The position numbers and the translations under genes are program-made. Of a DNA stretch of 64,000 bases, positions 21,782 to 34,154 are shown piece after piece. Under the pieces are notes generated by a model. That model saw only the letters and a program-made list of their open reading frames with translations. It had not been told where the DNA came from and searched no databases. Within the stretch, counting starts at the first letter, position 1; the number at the start of each line of letters is the position of its first letter. The stretch spans positions 30,423,572-30,487,571 of the forward strand of contig NC_079485.1 of the NCBI RefSeq assembly GCF_026230105.1, read 5' to 3'. This stretch comes from Diorhabda sublineata (lineage: Eukaryota; Arthropoda; Insecta; Coleoptera; Chrysomelidae).

Positions 21782-23043
21782 GTATGTAAAACATTTATTT
21801 TTAAAAATATTTTTTAATTAAACATTTACAAATCTCTGTCCTTCTCTGTCCTTATTCTTAAATTTCTAGCGCCAAGACACTAAAAAACGATTCCACTGCC
21901 GATTTCTATCGACTTCAGTACCTCTATGATCCATAGATCTCACATACATCCATACAGAGAATTTAATAATTGTACAAAGATAAACTTGGAAGATTTCCAT
22001 TAGAATCTGTTGTTGTAATTTAACTAATTAGCAATTATTTAAACATGAAAAATGTTTGTTCGTACTAGTTCAAGAACTTAGAAATGATTTGATAAAAAAT
22101 TGAATCGATGTAAAAACTATTTGGCAAAAGTTGATCCAGAACGATTCATAACTATTTTGATAATTTGGGTTTTGAATATGTGGTTACGACAAAAATAATT
22201 TCACGGATCAATCGAGGTGCTTCAAAGTTATTTTCCGAAATCAAAAGAAAAGGGCTGAGGAATCATGGATACTTCAGGACTTGCTTATGGACAAGTGGAC
22301 AGGTTGAGAGAGGATTGAACCACCACTGCACGATATAATCAAAGTCGGTCGAGATATTTGAAGACTGGATTGTTACCTATTTTAAGTTCTTACCTCCTGG
22401 TCGAAATATTATAATAGCTTTGCCAGTTGAAATATAGTGAAGGGGTTATAAGAAAAACTATGTTGAAGCATGGTGAAAGCAATATTAAATCTGAATTAGG
22501 AACAGCTGGTATAGTGACCAAAACATGAAAAGAAAAACAGGTACATCTCATCTAGAGTCCGAAAAAACTTAGAGGTAGACCTTGGTAAATTTAGTATTCA
22601 AGAAAACTTCACGCAAAACTCAAAAAATAAACTTAAAGAACGTTGCAAAAACTTGTATAGCCTAGAAATAATAATTCTGATTATGACCCCTAAATTTTAC
22701 CTAATTTAGAAAATCATGATATAGAGGAGTATCCTTTCCAAGATTAACCCGTTAATGATGACTTTGAGATAGAAAAAAAAAAACGATTATGTTTTTACAG
22801 GTATATATACAAATAGCGATGATATTGAGCCCGTTTTGAGAGGTAAAACTGGTCAAATATATAATTTTTATTTCTTGTTATTCATTGCTATCACAAAAAA
22901 GCATCAAACCCGTAAATGCTCTTCAAATATTCGAAGTTTAACAAGGTAATTTTGGTTTTTTGCAAAAAATTATGTTTTAATGCTCCTCAGAAGAAATCTC
23001 AAAAAAATCATCAATTAGCCACGTTTTGCAGTACGTCTCTAGA
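21782..23043. other. Unidentified, possible intron or pseudogene sequence
   Basis: Between about 22,060 and 22,560 the plus strand looks like broken coding sequence with short open stretches, but no domain is recognisable. Nothing else seen. Confidence 0.3.
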
Positions 23044-23187
23044 TACAGAGTGTTCCAAAAAAGGTGATCCCGTCTCTAGGATACATGAAAAATATTTGGG
23101 GTTTGCTCAGAAAAAAATGTTCGTCACCCCATCAGTATTTCTCTATCTATCCTAGAGACGGGATCACCTTTTTTGGAACACTCTGTA
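23044..23187. mobile_element. 144-bp MITE with perfect 40-bp terminal inverted repeats
   Basis: Positions 23,044-23,083 (TACAGAGTGTTCCAAAAAAG...TCTAGGATA) are repeated exactly, inverted, at 23,148-23,187: 40 of 40 bases. A 64-bp loop separates them. The outermost TA at both ends suits a TA target duplication as made by Tc1/mariner transposases. Identical arms suggest recent insertion or gene conversion. Confidence 0.9.
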
Positions 23188-24528
23188 TATTCTTGCCATA
23201 TCATCTACTGTACGTAATTCGACAATATAAAAATTTATTTTCCCAACTAGCAAAATATATGTTTGTCGATCCTATGGTAAATCCAGTTGGAAAATAAAAA
23301 TTTTCATCTATATTATTACAAGATAAATTTTGCAGTGGAAAGCCTTCCCGTAATTTGTGTAATTTTATATAAATTTGTATCTGTAGTGTAAACATAATAG
23401 ATAATTTGTCTATGTTTAATGATGTCTCCCCTGTTACCCTTATCATTTGAAAAATAAAAACAGCGGTTCGGTTCTCAGTTTTTGTTTGTATTGAAAAGAG
23501 CGTGTTAATTTAGAATCAACACCACTATAGGTGTTCTCTCCCCATGGCAATAGTCTAAATAAATAAGGTCATGTAATCAATTTGCGATGTAGCCATATCT
23601 ACTAAAAGTGACACCATTAACAACCCACATTAGCAAGTAACGAAGTTATGAAAAAAACTATCAAAAAATTGATTAAAGTAATAAAAGAGGTCTTAATTTT
23701 CCAAAATTCGAAATATAGCTACACGTCCATAAATCGTACTCATAACTAAATAGTATCACCATGTAAGATATTACATTACATTGCAGTATTAACGAAATTA
23801 TAATTAGAGAAGGAGAGTGATCGAATTATGTGATTTCTTTTAGTACGGTAATTAAAAAATTAATTACGTGAAAAAAATTTAAAGTAATAGAACAAATTTG
23901 TTATTTGTAATTTCACGAGAAGCGGCAACAATGGCAAAGCAATTCTGACGATGCATCTTTAGCACCTAGTCTCCCTATGCCAGGTGCACTATTACGTGTA
24001 CCTATTGCTAGATATTAAAGACAACTGTTATTGTAATGCCTATATTGCATATTAACAATACATATGTACACAATACAGAATGTCAGGAAATGTAATAACT
24101 AAATTTTTTATAAATAAAATTTCATGTACTAAAGAAGTTTTCATTTTATTATCAATTTCCTAAGGCTTTTAAATCCTCTCTCAATAAATGTTTACTTCAG
24201 AGAGTGAGAAAGTTTCTTAAGTCTTCTTCCTCTCTGACTAAACTAGTTTACGGCCCAAATCAACATCCTGCTTACGAAAAAAAATTCTGGCAACAGTAAT
24301 ATTTGTATGTATAGTATATGATACTGTATAAGGAGTTGCCTGGCTCTTTTTATTATATTATATTTCATTGCTAGGCAACCTTTTATACGCTTTCTGTATA
24401 TATAGTTGCCTATGAATCAAATACTTTTCTAAATAATTATTGTATTTTAAATGCTATACTGTTTATAACATAAGATTTTCGATTTGATATATGATATTTT
24501 GACAATGGTCATATTAAAGTAGTGATTC
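23188..24528. other. Non-coding, small hairpins
   Basis: TTTATTTTCCCAACTAG (about 23,234) and CCAGTTGGAAAATAAAAATTT (23,283) form an imperfect hairpin. AGGAGTTGCCTGGC (24,330) pairs with GCTAGGCAACCTTTT (24,379). No coding sequence recognised. Confidence 0.4.
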
Positions 24529-24560
24529 CAAAGAGCTTATACAGCCGTATAAGCTCTTTG
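24529..24560. repeat. Perfect 14-bp inverted repeat with 4-base loop
   Basis: CAAAGAGCTTATAC, loop AGCC, GTATAAGCTCTTTG. Could be a transposon end, an RNA stem or chance; no neighbouring gene makes a terminator role likely. Confidence 0.85.
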
Positions 24561-26155
24561 AGTGAATCTATTTAATATTCGTAATCAGCTCTAATAATAG
24601 GCAATCCTTTATACATTGCGTAGAATGAATGGTTGTATATATTTAAGGTAATATAAACAATAAAGATATTAATTGTTAGAATTTATGAGTTCTTATAATT
24701 TTTTTTTTCTGAAAACTGATAAATGGCGGTATTTAAGTTGATTAATTCATCATATTATTACGGAATCATTTCGTTTAAAAATCTAATTCGCAGTATTTTT
24801 GTATGGTATTATAAATAAATTTCGTAAGAAGAAATAATGAAATTTACAAAAAAATGTTTGGTTGCTAAAAGTTAGTAATTTTTATACATTATTTTCTATT
24901 TTTCTGTATTAAATTAGCTCGTTAAACATGTTACATGCCTGCTTACATCCAGCACGTGATTAATTTTATGTTTTGGATCAAGGAACTTTTCCACTTTTGT
25001 AATAAATATACATGGAAGTTTTTTTTAATAATCATCTACTTGATTTTCTATATAATTTATATAATTCGTTTGGAAAATTTTAATAATCGATATTTTTTAA
25101 AGGAAAATAGAAAACTGTAGGTTTAGGTAAAAGATATACCTAGTGAATTAGTCAACATTTTTTGCTAATAGCTTGATTGTGAGTAATTTTGCAGGTATTT
25201 TTTGTTTAAAATAATAGAGGCCCCACGAATAAACAAGTTTTCTATGCACTTTATTAATTGTATATTTCATTGTTTGTTCGTTTAGTAATATACAATTTTC
25301 TAATATATTCTATGTACTTATTGCAGAAATCAAGGTTGCAATTCATTTTTGTAAATATTTACTATAGAATAAATAGAAACAAACCAGAATAGAGAAAATA
25401 TTTAATATGAAGAAGAGCAATTTTCATATTTGAATTTAGCGCCATTTAGCAATGGTGGCTCGGAGACAGATGAGGTTAGGTATAAAAAATTATATCGTAA
25501 AATTGTATCCGTGTCTCATAGAAAATGAAAATCTCAAACTAAACTAATGTACGAAAAATAAATTATAACTATTATAATTATAATTATAAACTATTTAGAT
25601 CTTTTATTTAATGCAAATAAAGGGATGAGCTTTTAACTGAACACATGTTCTTTGGGCGAGACTTTGACTTCTTACTGGGTTTATAATTAGTTAAATGCTC
25701 TACTTTTGTTGTAGGGATGGATATTATAAGCGCTTCTTTAAGACTCGCCCTGTTTTATCAGTTTTGCGGTCGGAATTCTTTGATACTTTTTAAATCCTTC
25801 AAGTAAAAATAGATGAAGTGACTTGTTATCGCTCTCAGAAAATAAAGGAAATGGTTTTTATAGTACGTTTATGGAATTAAAAAAAATTTAATACAAAAAA
25901 GGTGTCAATAATATATATTACATCAAAAATTGGGAACATTGTAAAATTGACGGAAAAATTTCAGCTGTTAATTGCGGGATAAAAGATAAACAACGTTTGG
26001 TACATGCATATTGCATATGTGTTAATTATAGTAGATATTTACTTTTGTGCAAAAATGACTGATATCAAAATTGATTCATCATTACTTGTTCTAAACGGTG
26101 ACATTTTTTACACGCTTTTGGTAGTTTCACCTGTATGTTTGAAACTTTTTGGTTT
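24561..26155. other. AT-rich non-coding sequence
   Basis: Nothing recognised over about 1.6 kb. Confidence 0.45.
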
Positions 26156-26820
26156 CTATTTTGTCTTACTTTGAGTGATCAGATTTAATTTAAACTTTGC
26201 ACAATTGTCAAAGACACCAAAATAATTAGAGCATCGACTTGAAATTTCAGAGAAACGTTTCGGAAGAGTAGTTGTATGTAGAAAAAAACCAAGACGTCGA
26301 TAGGGTCCATAGAATTGGAAATAGGTGGTTTCAAACTTGTTCAAAAATTCGTTAACAACATATCCATGTTTAAAAACCCACTCATGCCAAAATTATTGGA
26401 GCTTTGACTCGAAATTTCAGAGAAATGTTTCGGAAGAGTAGTTGAATTTAGAAAAAAACCAAGACGTCGATAGGGTCCATAGAATTGGAAATAGGAGGTT
26501 TCAAACTTGTACAAATATTCGTTAACAACATATCCACATTTAAAAATTTTCTGACGCCAAAATAATCGGAGCAATGAGCTGAAATATTAGAGAAGTATTT
26601 CTGAAGGGTAGTTGTATGTAGAAAAAAATCAAAACGTGAATAGGGTCCACAGAATTTGAGAGAGGTCGTTTCCAACTTGTTCAAATATTTATTAAATAGA
26701 TATCCATGTTTGAAAAATCACTCACGCTAAAATAATTGGAGTATTGAGTTGAAATTTTAGAGAGATATTTCTGAATGGTGGTTGCATGTTGAAAAATAAT
26801 ATGGCGTGGGTAGGGTAGTT
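26156..26820. repeat. Satellite-like tandem array, four units of 170 bp
   Basis: The mark AAGACGTCGATAGGGTCCA and its variants recur at 26,291, 26,461, 26,631 and 26,801, exactly 170 bp apart. Units 2 and 3 are most alike at one side and unit 4 is most diverged. The monomer length is in the range typical of nucleosome-phased satellite DNA. Minus-strand frames stay open over most units (KFETTYFQFYGPYRRLGFFL and variants), but the frame shifts between units because 170 is not a multiple of three, so coding is unlikely. Confidence 0.9.
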
Positions 26821-28345
26821 TAATAAAAAAGGCAGCAATATATTTTTACATGATAAAACTTTAGCTTTAGAAACGTTGAGACAGAGAATATGAGAATCGC
26901 ACCATGATTTAAGGGTGATAAGGTCACTAGATATGGTCCTATGAAGTGTCGTGAGATCAGGGTTGCTCCAAGAGAAAGGCGATATCGTTTATAAACAGAA
27001 GAAACAATATAGGGCATAGTACTGAGCTTTGGGACACTCCACATTCTATTGGCTTGCAAGAAGACATCGTTGTATCAACCCTTACAAGCTAACTTCTGTT
27101 GATGATAACTCAAACCATGCGAGAGGTTTTCCCCTTAAAGCTTTAGAAAAAGATGTTGTAGCGGAGTGAAGGGTGTTTAGGTTTGAGTAGCCTTATTATT
27201 TGTTTCCTAAATATCCAAATGGGTAATTTTATTCTTATACGAAGAATTATTCTTCACTTTATAGTTCGATTATTGTTAATAGTGTTTTTGAGTTATTTTT
27301 TGAACTATAATTATAAAAAAAAATATTCGTATTCGATCTAATATTATCCTTCTGACAATTTCTACTCTAACGAAATGATTTATTCTGACCGTTTTATGTT
27401 TTTTCTTATCTATATTAAAACATTTATATTTAATTGTGTTTTATATCTATAAAAAACAGAAGGTTCATTTTGGCACTATCATTGTTTGTTATTAATGTTT
27501 TTTTAACAATAATATATATGAGCAATATAATTTTGCATTTGGCGTAATAATCAACCTTGAGTTATTGCTTCTGGGGAATACTATTCATCAGATATTTTGA
27601 TTATCAGCCTTGATACTTATATAACATATATTTACAGGTGTAAATAACATCTTATGCTGTATAAAAAAACATGGAATTTTTATTCGCGAAGAGAAGGTGG
27701 TTTTCCACCAACTGTTAATAACAACACTCATTATCTTCATTTGTTGTTAACAAACTTCTTTTAGTAAAAACCCATTTTTCACGTAAAACCAAAACTCTAG
27801 CTTACGATAATACTAATATGAAAGTTGTATACGGTGAGGTCTTGAAGTAACGGATAAATTAATTTTTTTAATCTTGAGTGAATGCAAGACCAAACTAAGA
27901 CTAGATTAGGCTTGGTATTAACCTTGCACCTATTTTCCCTAGTCTTGTACTTTTCGGTAAACGTTCGGATATGGGTCCACCCTATTTTTTTATCATTAAA
28001 AATTGAAAAATTAATATTCTCAATATTTTGTTTTCATTTTTTGTTATCAAGGAAAGCTACAGAACTAACATTCGCAACAACATATACATTCTATTCAGAA
28101 TTGTAACCGTTCAAATTGAGGGTAATTATTTAGAATTGGAGCTCCAGTCAAAAATCGTTCCAAAAAATTTTTCACTCATTTGGGGTTGTTTCTGAGGGTA
28201 CAAATACATTACATGGTACAACTTACATATGATAAATCAATGAAACCTAAACTAACCAAACCTAACCTAACTAAGATGGTAATTATTTAGAATTGGTTAT
28301 GTTAAGTTTCATTAAACAAAACTTTTTTGGCAAATAGGTAGTTAT
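26821..28345. other. Non-coding spacer
   Basis: No gene recognised. A short CCTAA-type cluster lies near 28,243-28,273. Confidence 0.4.
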
Positions 28346-28349
28346 AGAT

Positions 28350-28609
28350 CTTAATATACGGCTATTTAATATTCAATAGACAGGCTTTTGACCAGTCCAA
28401 ACCTTTTCGTATTGTATTTGTATTGTATACAACTTATGGTTATAAAAGACCAATAAAAACCAATAAAAACTTGTATTAGCTCATGTACATTTATGATTAT
28501 TTTGGGAAATATTCAGATTATTTTCTAATAATATTTAAAATGACCTCACTAACTTATAGACCACTAAGTAGGTTTTATTACTCTCTCATACATACAAATA
28601 GACTATAAC
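28350..28609. mobile_element. Right-end fragment of the 17.5-20.5 kb DNA transposon family
   Basis: ATATACGGCTATTTAATATTCAATA, then GGCTTTTGACCAGTCCAAACC and TTATTACTCTCTCATACAT...AATAGACTATAAC align along their length with 20,320-20,520 and 38,310-38,520. It ends with the family's terminal repeat. Confidence 0.75.
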
Positions 28610-28959
28610 AATGTAAAAGGCGAGTGAATTTAATTTATTTAACTGTCATATAGTTTTATTTTTGTAGTTGTCTAATCGCCAAGGTATAATTAATGATGAT
28701 CTGCTCTTGAAAGGTAATAATATCATTCAACCGCAGAGATATTTTGAATAAAATGATTCACTTGTCAATATTTATAATTCACGTTATTTCAAGTGCTAAA
28801 CGTGATCACATTATGCAATTAATTTCCAAACAACTACATTGAAATCGTTAATAAGACACTTGTGGATTTCAAGTATTTATTATTAGCAAATTAAAATTGG
28901 AGAAGATGAAGTTTTGAAGGGAAAACCGCGTCGTTGCTAAGTAGTTTGGATTTTGAATC

Positions 28960-30085
28960 CATTTATCTAAAATCAGACTATTCTTGGATATCGGTGGTCA
29001 GGTTGATGTCATCTATACACATTTTCCAAAGCTTTTAATCGCTTGGATCATGGCATCTTTCTGACCAAGCTCTCCAATATTGGTTTATCTGATTCATTTA
29101 TTAACCTTTCTATGTCATACCTGAAGGAGAGAAAACTTACCATGGTAACTCCATAGAAATTAACGCGTCTTCTGGAGTACCCGAATACTTGGTACACTAT
29201 TATTCTTATAATTTATAAATGACATTTTCTCAGGATTAAATTCTAATGTTCTTCTTTATGCAGATGATGTGAAGCTTTATCATTCCTTATCGAACATTGA
29301 TGACTGCCACGTGTAATACCTTATCTTTCACTAGGAAACTTAATCCGATTCGTTTCTAATAATGTGTTTCAAACGTCATGGTGTTACATTTGACATTAGA
29401 TTAAATTTTGTTGAGCATATTAATATGATTCTTGGTGGAGCCTTGAGAAACCTCAGTTTTGTACTGAGAAACTCTAGACATTTTACCGAAGTATCTTTCA
29501 CTTTTTAATGCATTCGTTCTTCCAAAAATAGAATATGCTTCTCTTATACGAGACCCAAGCTACCAAACTCATATCAGAAATATAAATAATATCCACGGAA
29601 AATATGTTATACATATATATGGTTCAGATCTGACAATATTTATCCATTTAGAACGCTGTAACTTCAACGAACTAGCGACTAGACTTGATATTCCCTCATA
29701 AAATGGGGATGAATAAAATTGACTTTTCAGAATTGCTGAGTCTTTTAAGAATACGTGCTCCCCAAGTTGCCACCCGGTCCCAGTATTTATTCTATTTTCC
29801 AATTGCTAAAACTAATGTTTTAAAATTCAGAGGTCTCTGGTTATTTTTTGTGGTATAATTTTCTCATTATTCGTATTTGGCAGTCATCATGGAATTCTAG
29901 ATATGTTAAGCTTAATTTTTTCGTATTTTTCTTTGTATATTATTTTACACTTCATCTAAATGTACCATTGTTTATTTGTACTTTACAACTTCAGTTGTTA
30001 ATTTTACTTCGTGTATAAATACTCCAAAAAGTGTATTTTAGGATTGAAATCTCTAAGGGATGCTAATCATTTTGGTATGTGTACA
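28960..30085 (+). mobile_element. Jockey-like LINE, RT and 3' part
   Basis: Plus strand. ALQYWFI/LSNIGLSDSFINLF-type patches at 29,060-29,130, SSGVPEYLV at 29,168-29,200 (the 'GVPQGSVLGP' motif with a frameshift), then NVLLYADDVKLYHSL (29,248-29,290) with the YADD catalytic box. Downstream VTFDIRLNFVEHIN and GGALRNLSFVLRNSRHF (29,385-29,480) match the post-RT domain. Frames change at least three times. Ends around 30,085 near ATTGAAATCTCTAAGGGATG. Confidence 0.82.
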
Positions 30086-30934
30086 GGTGGAATGGAATGT
30101 AATGAAAAAATAGATAAAAATAATTACTTTCAGCTCAACTTAAGGTAGAAACAAAATTTTTCAAAGTGTCTATCATTCGCTATTTCAAACAAAAAAGTAC
30201 ATTTTGGCGGACCTGGGAAATTCATCGCATTCAACCCACTCTCTTCAATTTATCTCTCTCCTAACACGAAATAAATGATTGGAAACGTCTCGCCCAACTT
30301 AATGGTAGTCATATAACTGAAGTTCCTGGTGCAATGAATTATATTTTTTCGGTAAAAATCAAAATATCATCCCCCAACCCTCCCAATGCTTAGGCTTAAT
30401 GGAAGATTACTTTTCTTTTTATATATCCCAAAAGACAGATGCTGTAACCTTGTCAGAATGTTCTTGAGCTGACCAGCTTGAGCTAGGATCATCAGATGCT
30501 ATTCCATCTAGTAAAAGATGTGGTATGTAATGTTTAATAAAATTTTCTTATATTATTACACATTAATGCAAATGTGTCTTTCCCACCTTTCTATTGGCCC
30601 TTCGTTATAAATAAAAATAATCGTATTTTTTGTAGATACCACTGTTTCAGTAACCAGACTGTAAAAAGCTGTTGAAGCATTAATCTTTTTTGCTGTCGGT
30701 TCAAAATATTTGGCCAAATTGCAATAAAAATTTGGGAAATGAGTGATATGATTTTCGAATTCTTCTCAATCACAAACCAAGTATGATAGGAAGATTCTCA
30801 CAAATTTTGTAAATTAGTTTCAATATCGATATCCATTATGGTTAATTTCCACGGTGCTGATCTCTTTGTGGAAGATTTACATTTCTTTAAACCTGTTATC
30901 CGTTAAGAGAAAGTTTTTAGAAAAATTTGTTAGT
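30086..30934. other. Non-coding spacer
   Basis: No recognised gene or element. Confidence 0.4.
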
Positions 30935-31349
30935 AAAATTTTGATTATTGTATCGTTCAACCCTCACAGCTCCGATGACCTCGAAAATTTAGTATGTTGT
31001 AGAGGTGATCATACTGATTAATTTTATATGCACATATGGGGCGCGGAAATCACATCTTCACATAGTTTTTTTATGTTGAAAATTGAATCAATATATTGAT
31101 TTATTTTCGAGCAATATTTCTCAAAAAGGGCTTTCCCAATCAAGACGACATCATTATCTAACGAATTTGTATAATATATTTCCTTATAAATTTGGAACAA
31201 CTCATTAGTCACAAAATTTAAGTCAGGATGATTCCACTGTATACATTTTTCGAGCTTATTAGCAATCGCGATGCAAATATTGATTTTCTAATTGAACATA
31301 AAATCATCAAAAATGAGATAATTTGTATAGTGTGTATAACGCAGAGAAC

Positions 31350-31965
31350 AGTTTGACGAAAAGCCAAGAAAGTGGAATTATACAAGGGAAGACTAGTTAC
31401 GGCACAAAGGAGAGTTTTGCTAATGATTACCGCTGCCTACAGGACCGTATCGGAGGAGGCAGCCCAGATTGGCCGGCAACAGAAGATTGTCTAGAAAAAG
31501 AACATGCAGAAAGTGGCAGGAGATGTGGGATAGCTTGGACACAAAGGCCCAGTGGACAAAAACGCTAATAAAAGACATCAAAATCTGGGTAACTCGCAAA
31601 CACAGAACCACTTCCTACTACGTCACGCAGGTTCTTACGGGACATGGATCATTCGGCACATTGACAAAAAAAATCCAGAAAACCACGGATGATATATGTG
31701 TAACATGTGGACATATGTGTAACATGTGGACATATGTGTAACATGTGACCAAAGGGACGACCCGAATCAAGTCCTGTAAGAATGTTTTGGATGGAGTAGG
31801 GAAAGGACAACATTCGTAAGCCAAATAGGAGAAATGCCACCTGTCGATGAGATCATAGGATACATGATTAATAGTAAGGATACCTGGAATGTGGTAACAA
31901 AATTCATGACCAACGTTATGACCAAAAAGGAAAAAGAAGACAGGAACACTCATGGTTAAATAGGA
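31350..31965 (+). mobile_element. R1-clade LINE, C-terminal fragment
   Basis: Plus strand. QRRVLLMITAAYRTVSEEAA (31,408-31,467) matches the 'QR..LLR...AYRTVS..A' region downstream of the RT. WTKTLIKDIKIWVTRKHRTT then VTQVLTGHGSFGTL (31,550-31,660) match the 'W...LI.DI..W..R..G...Y..TQ.LTGHG.F' tail of R1-type elements, followed by a CVTCG zinc-knuckle start. The Cys region is disturbed by a local 18-19-bp tandem duplication (31,697-31,750). Frame shifts and stops present. Confidence 0.85.
31697..31750. repeat. Short tandem repeat, about 2.7 x 19-20 bp
   Basis: GTGTAACATGTGGACATAT is repeated three times (last copy partial) within the zinc-knuckle region of the LINE fragment, adding extra Cys codons to the frame. 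Confidence 0.9.
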
Positions 31966-32057
31966 AAAAGGAAATACGGGAAATTAATCAGCATGATCAC
32001 CTCTACAACATACTAAATTTTCAAGGTCATCGGAACTGTGAGGGTTAAACGATACAA

Positions 32058-32409
32058 ATACCTTAATTTTAATGTTTATTCAATTAATATACACACATAG
32101 TAATTAAGCGAGTGCGTACCAAAAGTTTTTTTATATATTCAAATTAAAAAATAAATGTTTGTTTATTGTTGTTGTATATAAATTATTAGATTTTTAATGT
32201 AAACATATTTTTTGGAATGAACAGTTTTTTCTGAAAACCCTGTTTGTAAATAAACGAAAGTCTACCAAATATTTTTTTCGGACGCAAAAGAATCCAAATT
32301 GAAGGACAAATCTCAACTAATAAATACATTTATGAAATCATCTTAACGACATAGCTATTATGTTGTAATTTTAATTTTCATAATATTCTTCTCTTCTCAT
32401 GCCGTTTTC
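32058..32409. other. Non-coding spacer
   Basis: Nothing recognised. Confidence 0.4.
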
Positions 32410-33240
32410 TCATTGAATATTGACGACCACGTTTTTAAATGCGTCTCTGTTCCTCGCAACATAAAACAATTCTCTGACGATGACATTTGTCCATTCTCTT
32501 ATGTTGTCAGCCAGAATTTCTTCTTCTTTCTTTCCCTCTACTCTGCCCTGCATTATATTGTATAGCAGTAGGTAATTGTCGTATGTTTTTCTATCTTAAT
32601 AATTGTCAACAGCTTTCTTTTATGCCCAATGCGTCTTAGTACTTCGTCCTTGGTGATTCTGTCAGTTCAGGGTATCTTCAGGATGCTTCTATGGACCCAC
32701 ATGTCGAATTCCCCGAAGTTTTTTTATCAATTGAGCTTTCAAGGTCCAAGTTTCCACTCCGTGCAGCAGTACTGACCACACTTAACATTCCATGAATCCT
32801 ATTCTGACGTGGAGGTTTAGATTTCTGTCTGCAAACATTTCAATTCTGGTCTTGATTTCTTCGTCTGGATCCATCCATGACTGAACCAAGATACTTATAT
32901 TTTTGTACCCATTCTATTCGTTTTCCATTCAGTGTGATAATAGGGTTGATATTAATATTTTGGTTTTTACTTATAACCATGAATTTAGTTTTTTCAATAT
33001 TTATATTTAGTTCTACATTTTCACATTCTCGGTTGATTTTCTCTAATAGGATTTGAAGATCTTCTTCGCTTTCAGCCAGTATCATCGGTGAATCTTAAGT
33101 TGATTAATGTTCCTCTGATGTTTACCCCCCCATGTCTCTTCCCCAGCACTTTCTGAAATACAAACTGAGAATATAGATTAAATAGTTGTAGAAAAAGAGC
33201 GCAGCCTTGGTAAACTCCCTTTCGAATTTCATGTCTCATA
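32410..33240 (-). mobile_element. LINE reverse transcriptase fragment
   Basis: Minus strand. MILAESEEDLQILLEKINRE and LNINIEKTKFMVISKNQN, then RIEWVQKYKYLGSVMDGSR (32,840-33,085) match the RT segment just after the YADD box. Downstream, a degenerate FADRNLNLHVRIGF and a final KKEEEILADNIREW-like patch reach about 32,420. Same clade as 8,515-9,450 on the opposite strand. The catalytic box itself (about 33,090) is disrupted. Confidence 0.8.
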
Positions 33241-33271
33241 ATATTAATAGTTTAAATTATTAGACATTCAT

Positions 33272-33650
33272 TCAAAATTCTAATAGATGTAAACAGTGTC
33301 TTGGATCTCACATCTTACAAATCAAATATGACTGACACAACGTTCAAATGTACCAAACGGTTTTAATGATTTTTCTTCAACATTCTCAAGCTGTAATGGA
33401 TAAAATAGTGATTTGAAATATCTTAGCTGACAATATTAACGAAGTTAAAATGCTGATGATTCTAATAGATGTTGTTGTAAACAGTGTTTTGGGTCTCGCG
33501 TCTTGCATCTTACAAATCAAATATGACTGACACCACGTTCAAATATACCGAATGGTTTTTTTCGACATTCTCACGCTGTAATTAATGAAATAGTGATTTT
33601 AAATATCTTAAACTGACAATACTAACGAAGTTCAAACGCTGATGATTTTT
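33272..33650. repeat. Tandem duplication of about 187 bp
   Basis: TTCTAATAGATGT...AACAGTGT, CAAATATGACTGACAC, TAACGAAGTT and GCTGATGAT recur in the same order at 33,272-33,459 and 33,460-33,650, with many point differences. Two units, non-coding. Confidence 0.85.
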
Positions 33651-34154
33651 TTTATTTATAAACGTTGCATCAACTGCTCGGGTCATTGACAGGAATATAG
33701 TTTATAAAAAAGAAATTAGACATAATTGAATAATTTGCACTATAGACAAAAATTTTTATATATCGTAATAAATTTATTCTAACTCATATCAGTTATTGTA
33801 ATTAATTTTCTATGAAATTGTACCAGAAGTTCTGAAAAGAATTGCTCCCGGCCACATATCGAAAACAGTTTATAGTATGTACAGCTACAGCAGTAGTAAA
33901 CGAAAACAAATGAGGCCTCGATAAAACAAACTGGAAAAATACAGTTACAGCGTAATTACATAAAAAAAATTTAAATGCCAAATTTTACAAAAACAACTTA
34001 ATTATAAAATATAATAACAGAAACATCGCCTGCATCAAAAAATTCTGCGTATATTTTGTATTACAAGTTTTAGTTTGTCGACTCAAATGAGGGATAGGGG
34101 AAAGTGGGACAAACGCTCAAAGTTTCAGTTTTACTGAACCCAAACATTCATAGT

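Larger units (their letters stand above)
30948..32057. mobile_element. 1.1-kb unit with 75-bp terminal inverted repeats enclosing a LINE fragment
   Basis: Left arm 30,948-31,025 (GTATCGTTCAACCCTCACAG...GAGGTGATCATACTG) is inverted at 31,979-32,057 with only about four mismatches over 75 bases. Between the arms are a 62-codon minus-strand frame (31,024-31,212) with no recognised feature and an R1-type LINE piece (31,350-31,965). Either a non-autonomous DNA transposon received a LINE insertion, or the arms arose by inverted duplication. Confidence 0.75.

Noticed and set aside
26156..26684. Three minus-strand frames with repeated KFETTYFQFYGPYRRLGFF-type sequence
   Set aside because: They are the 170-bp tandem units read in successive frames; a period not divisible by three rules out one continuous repeat protein.
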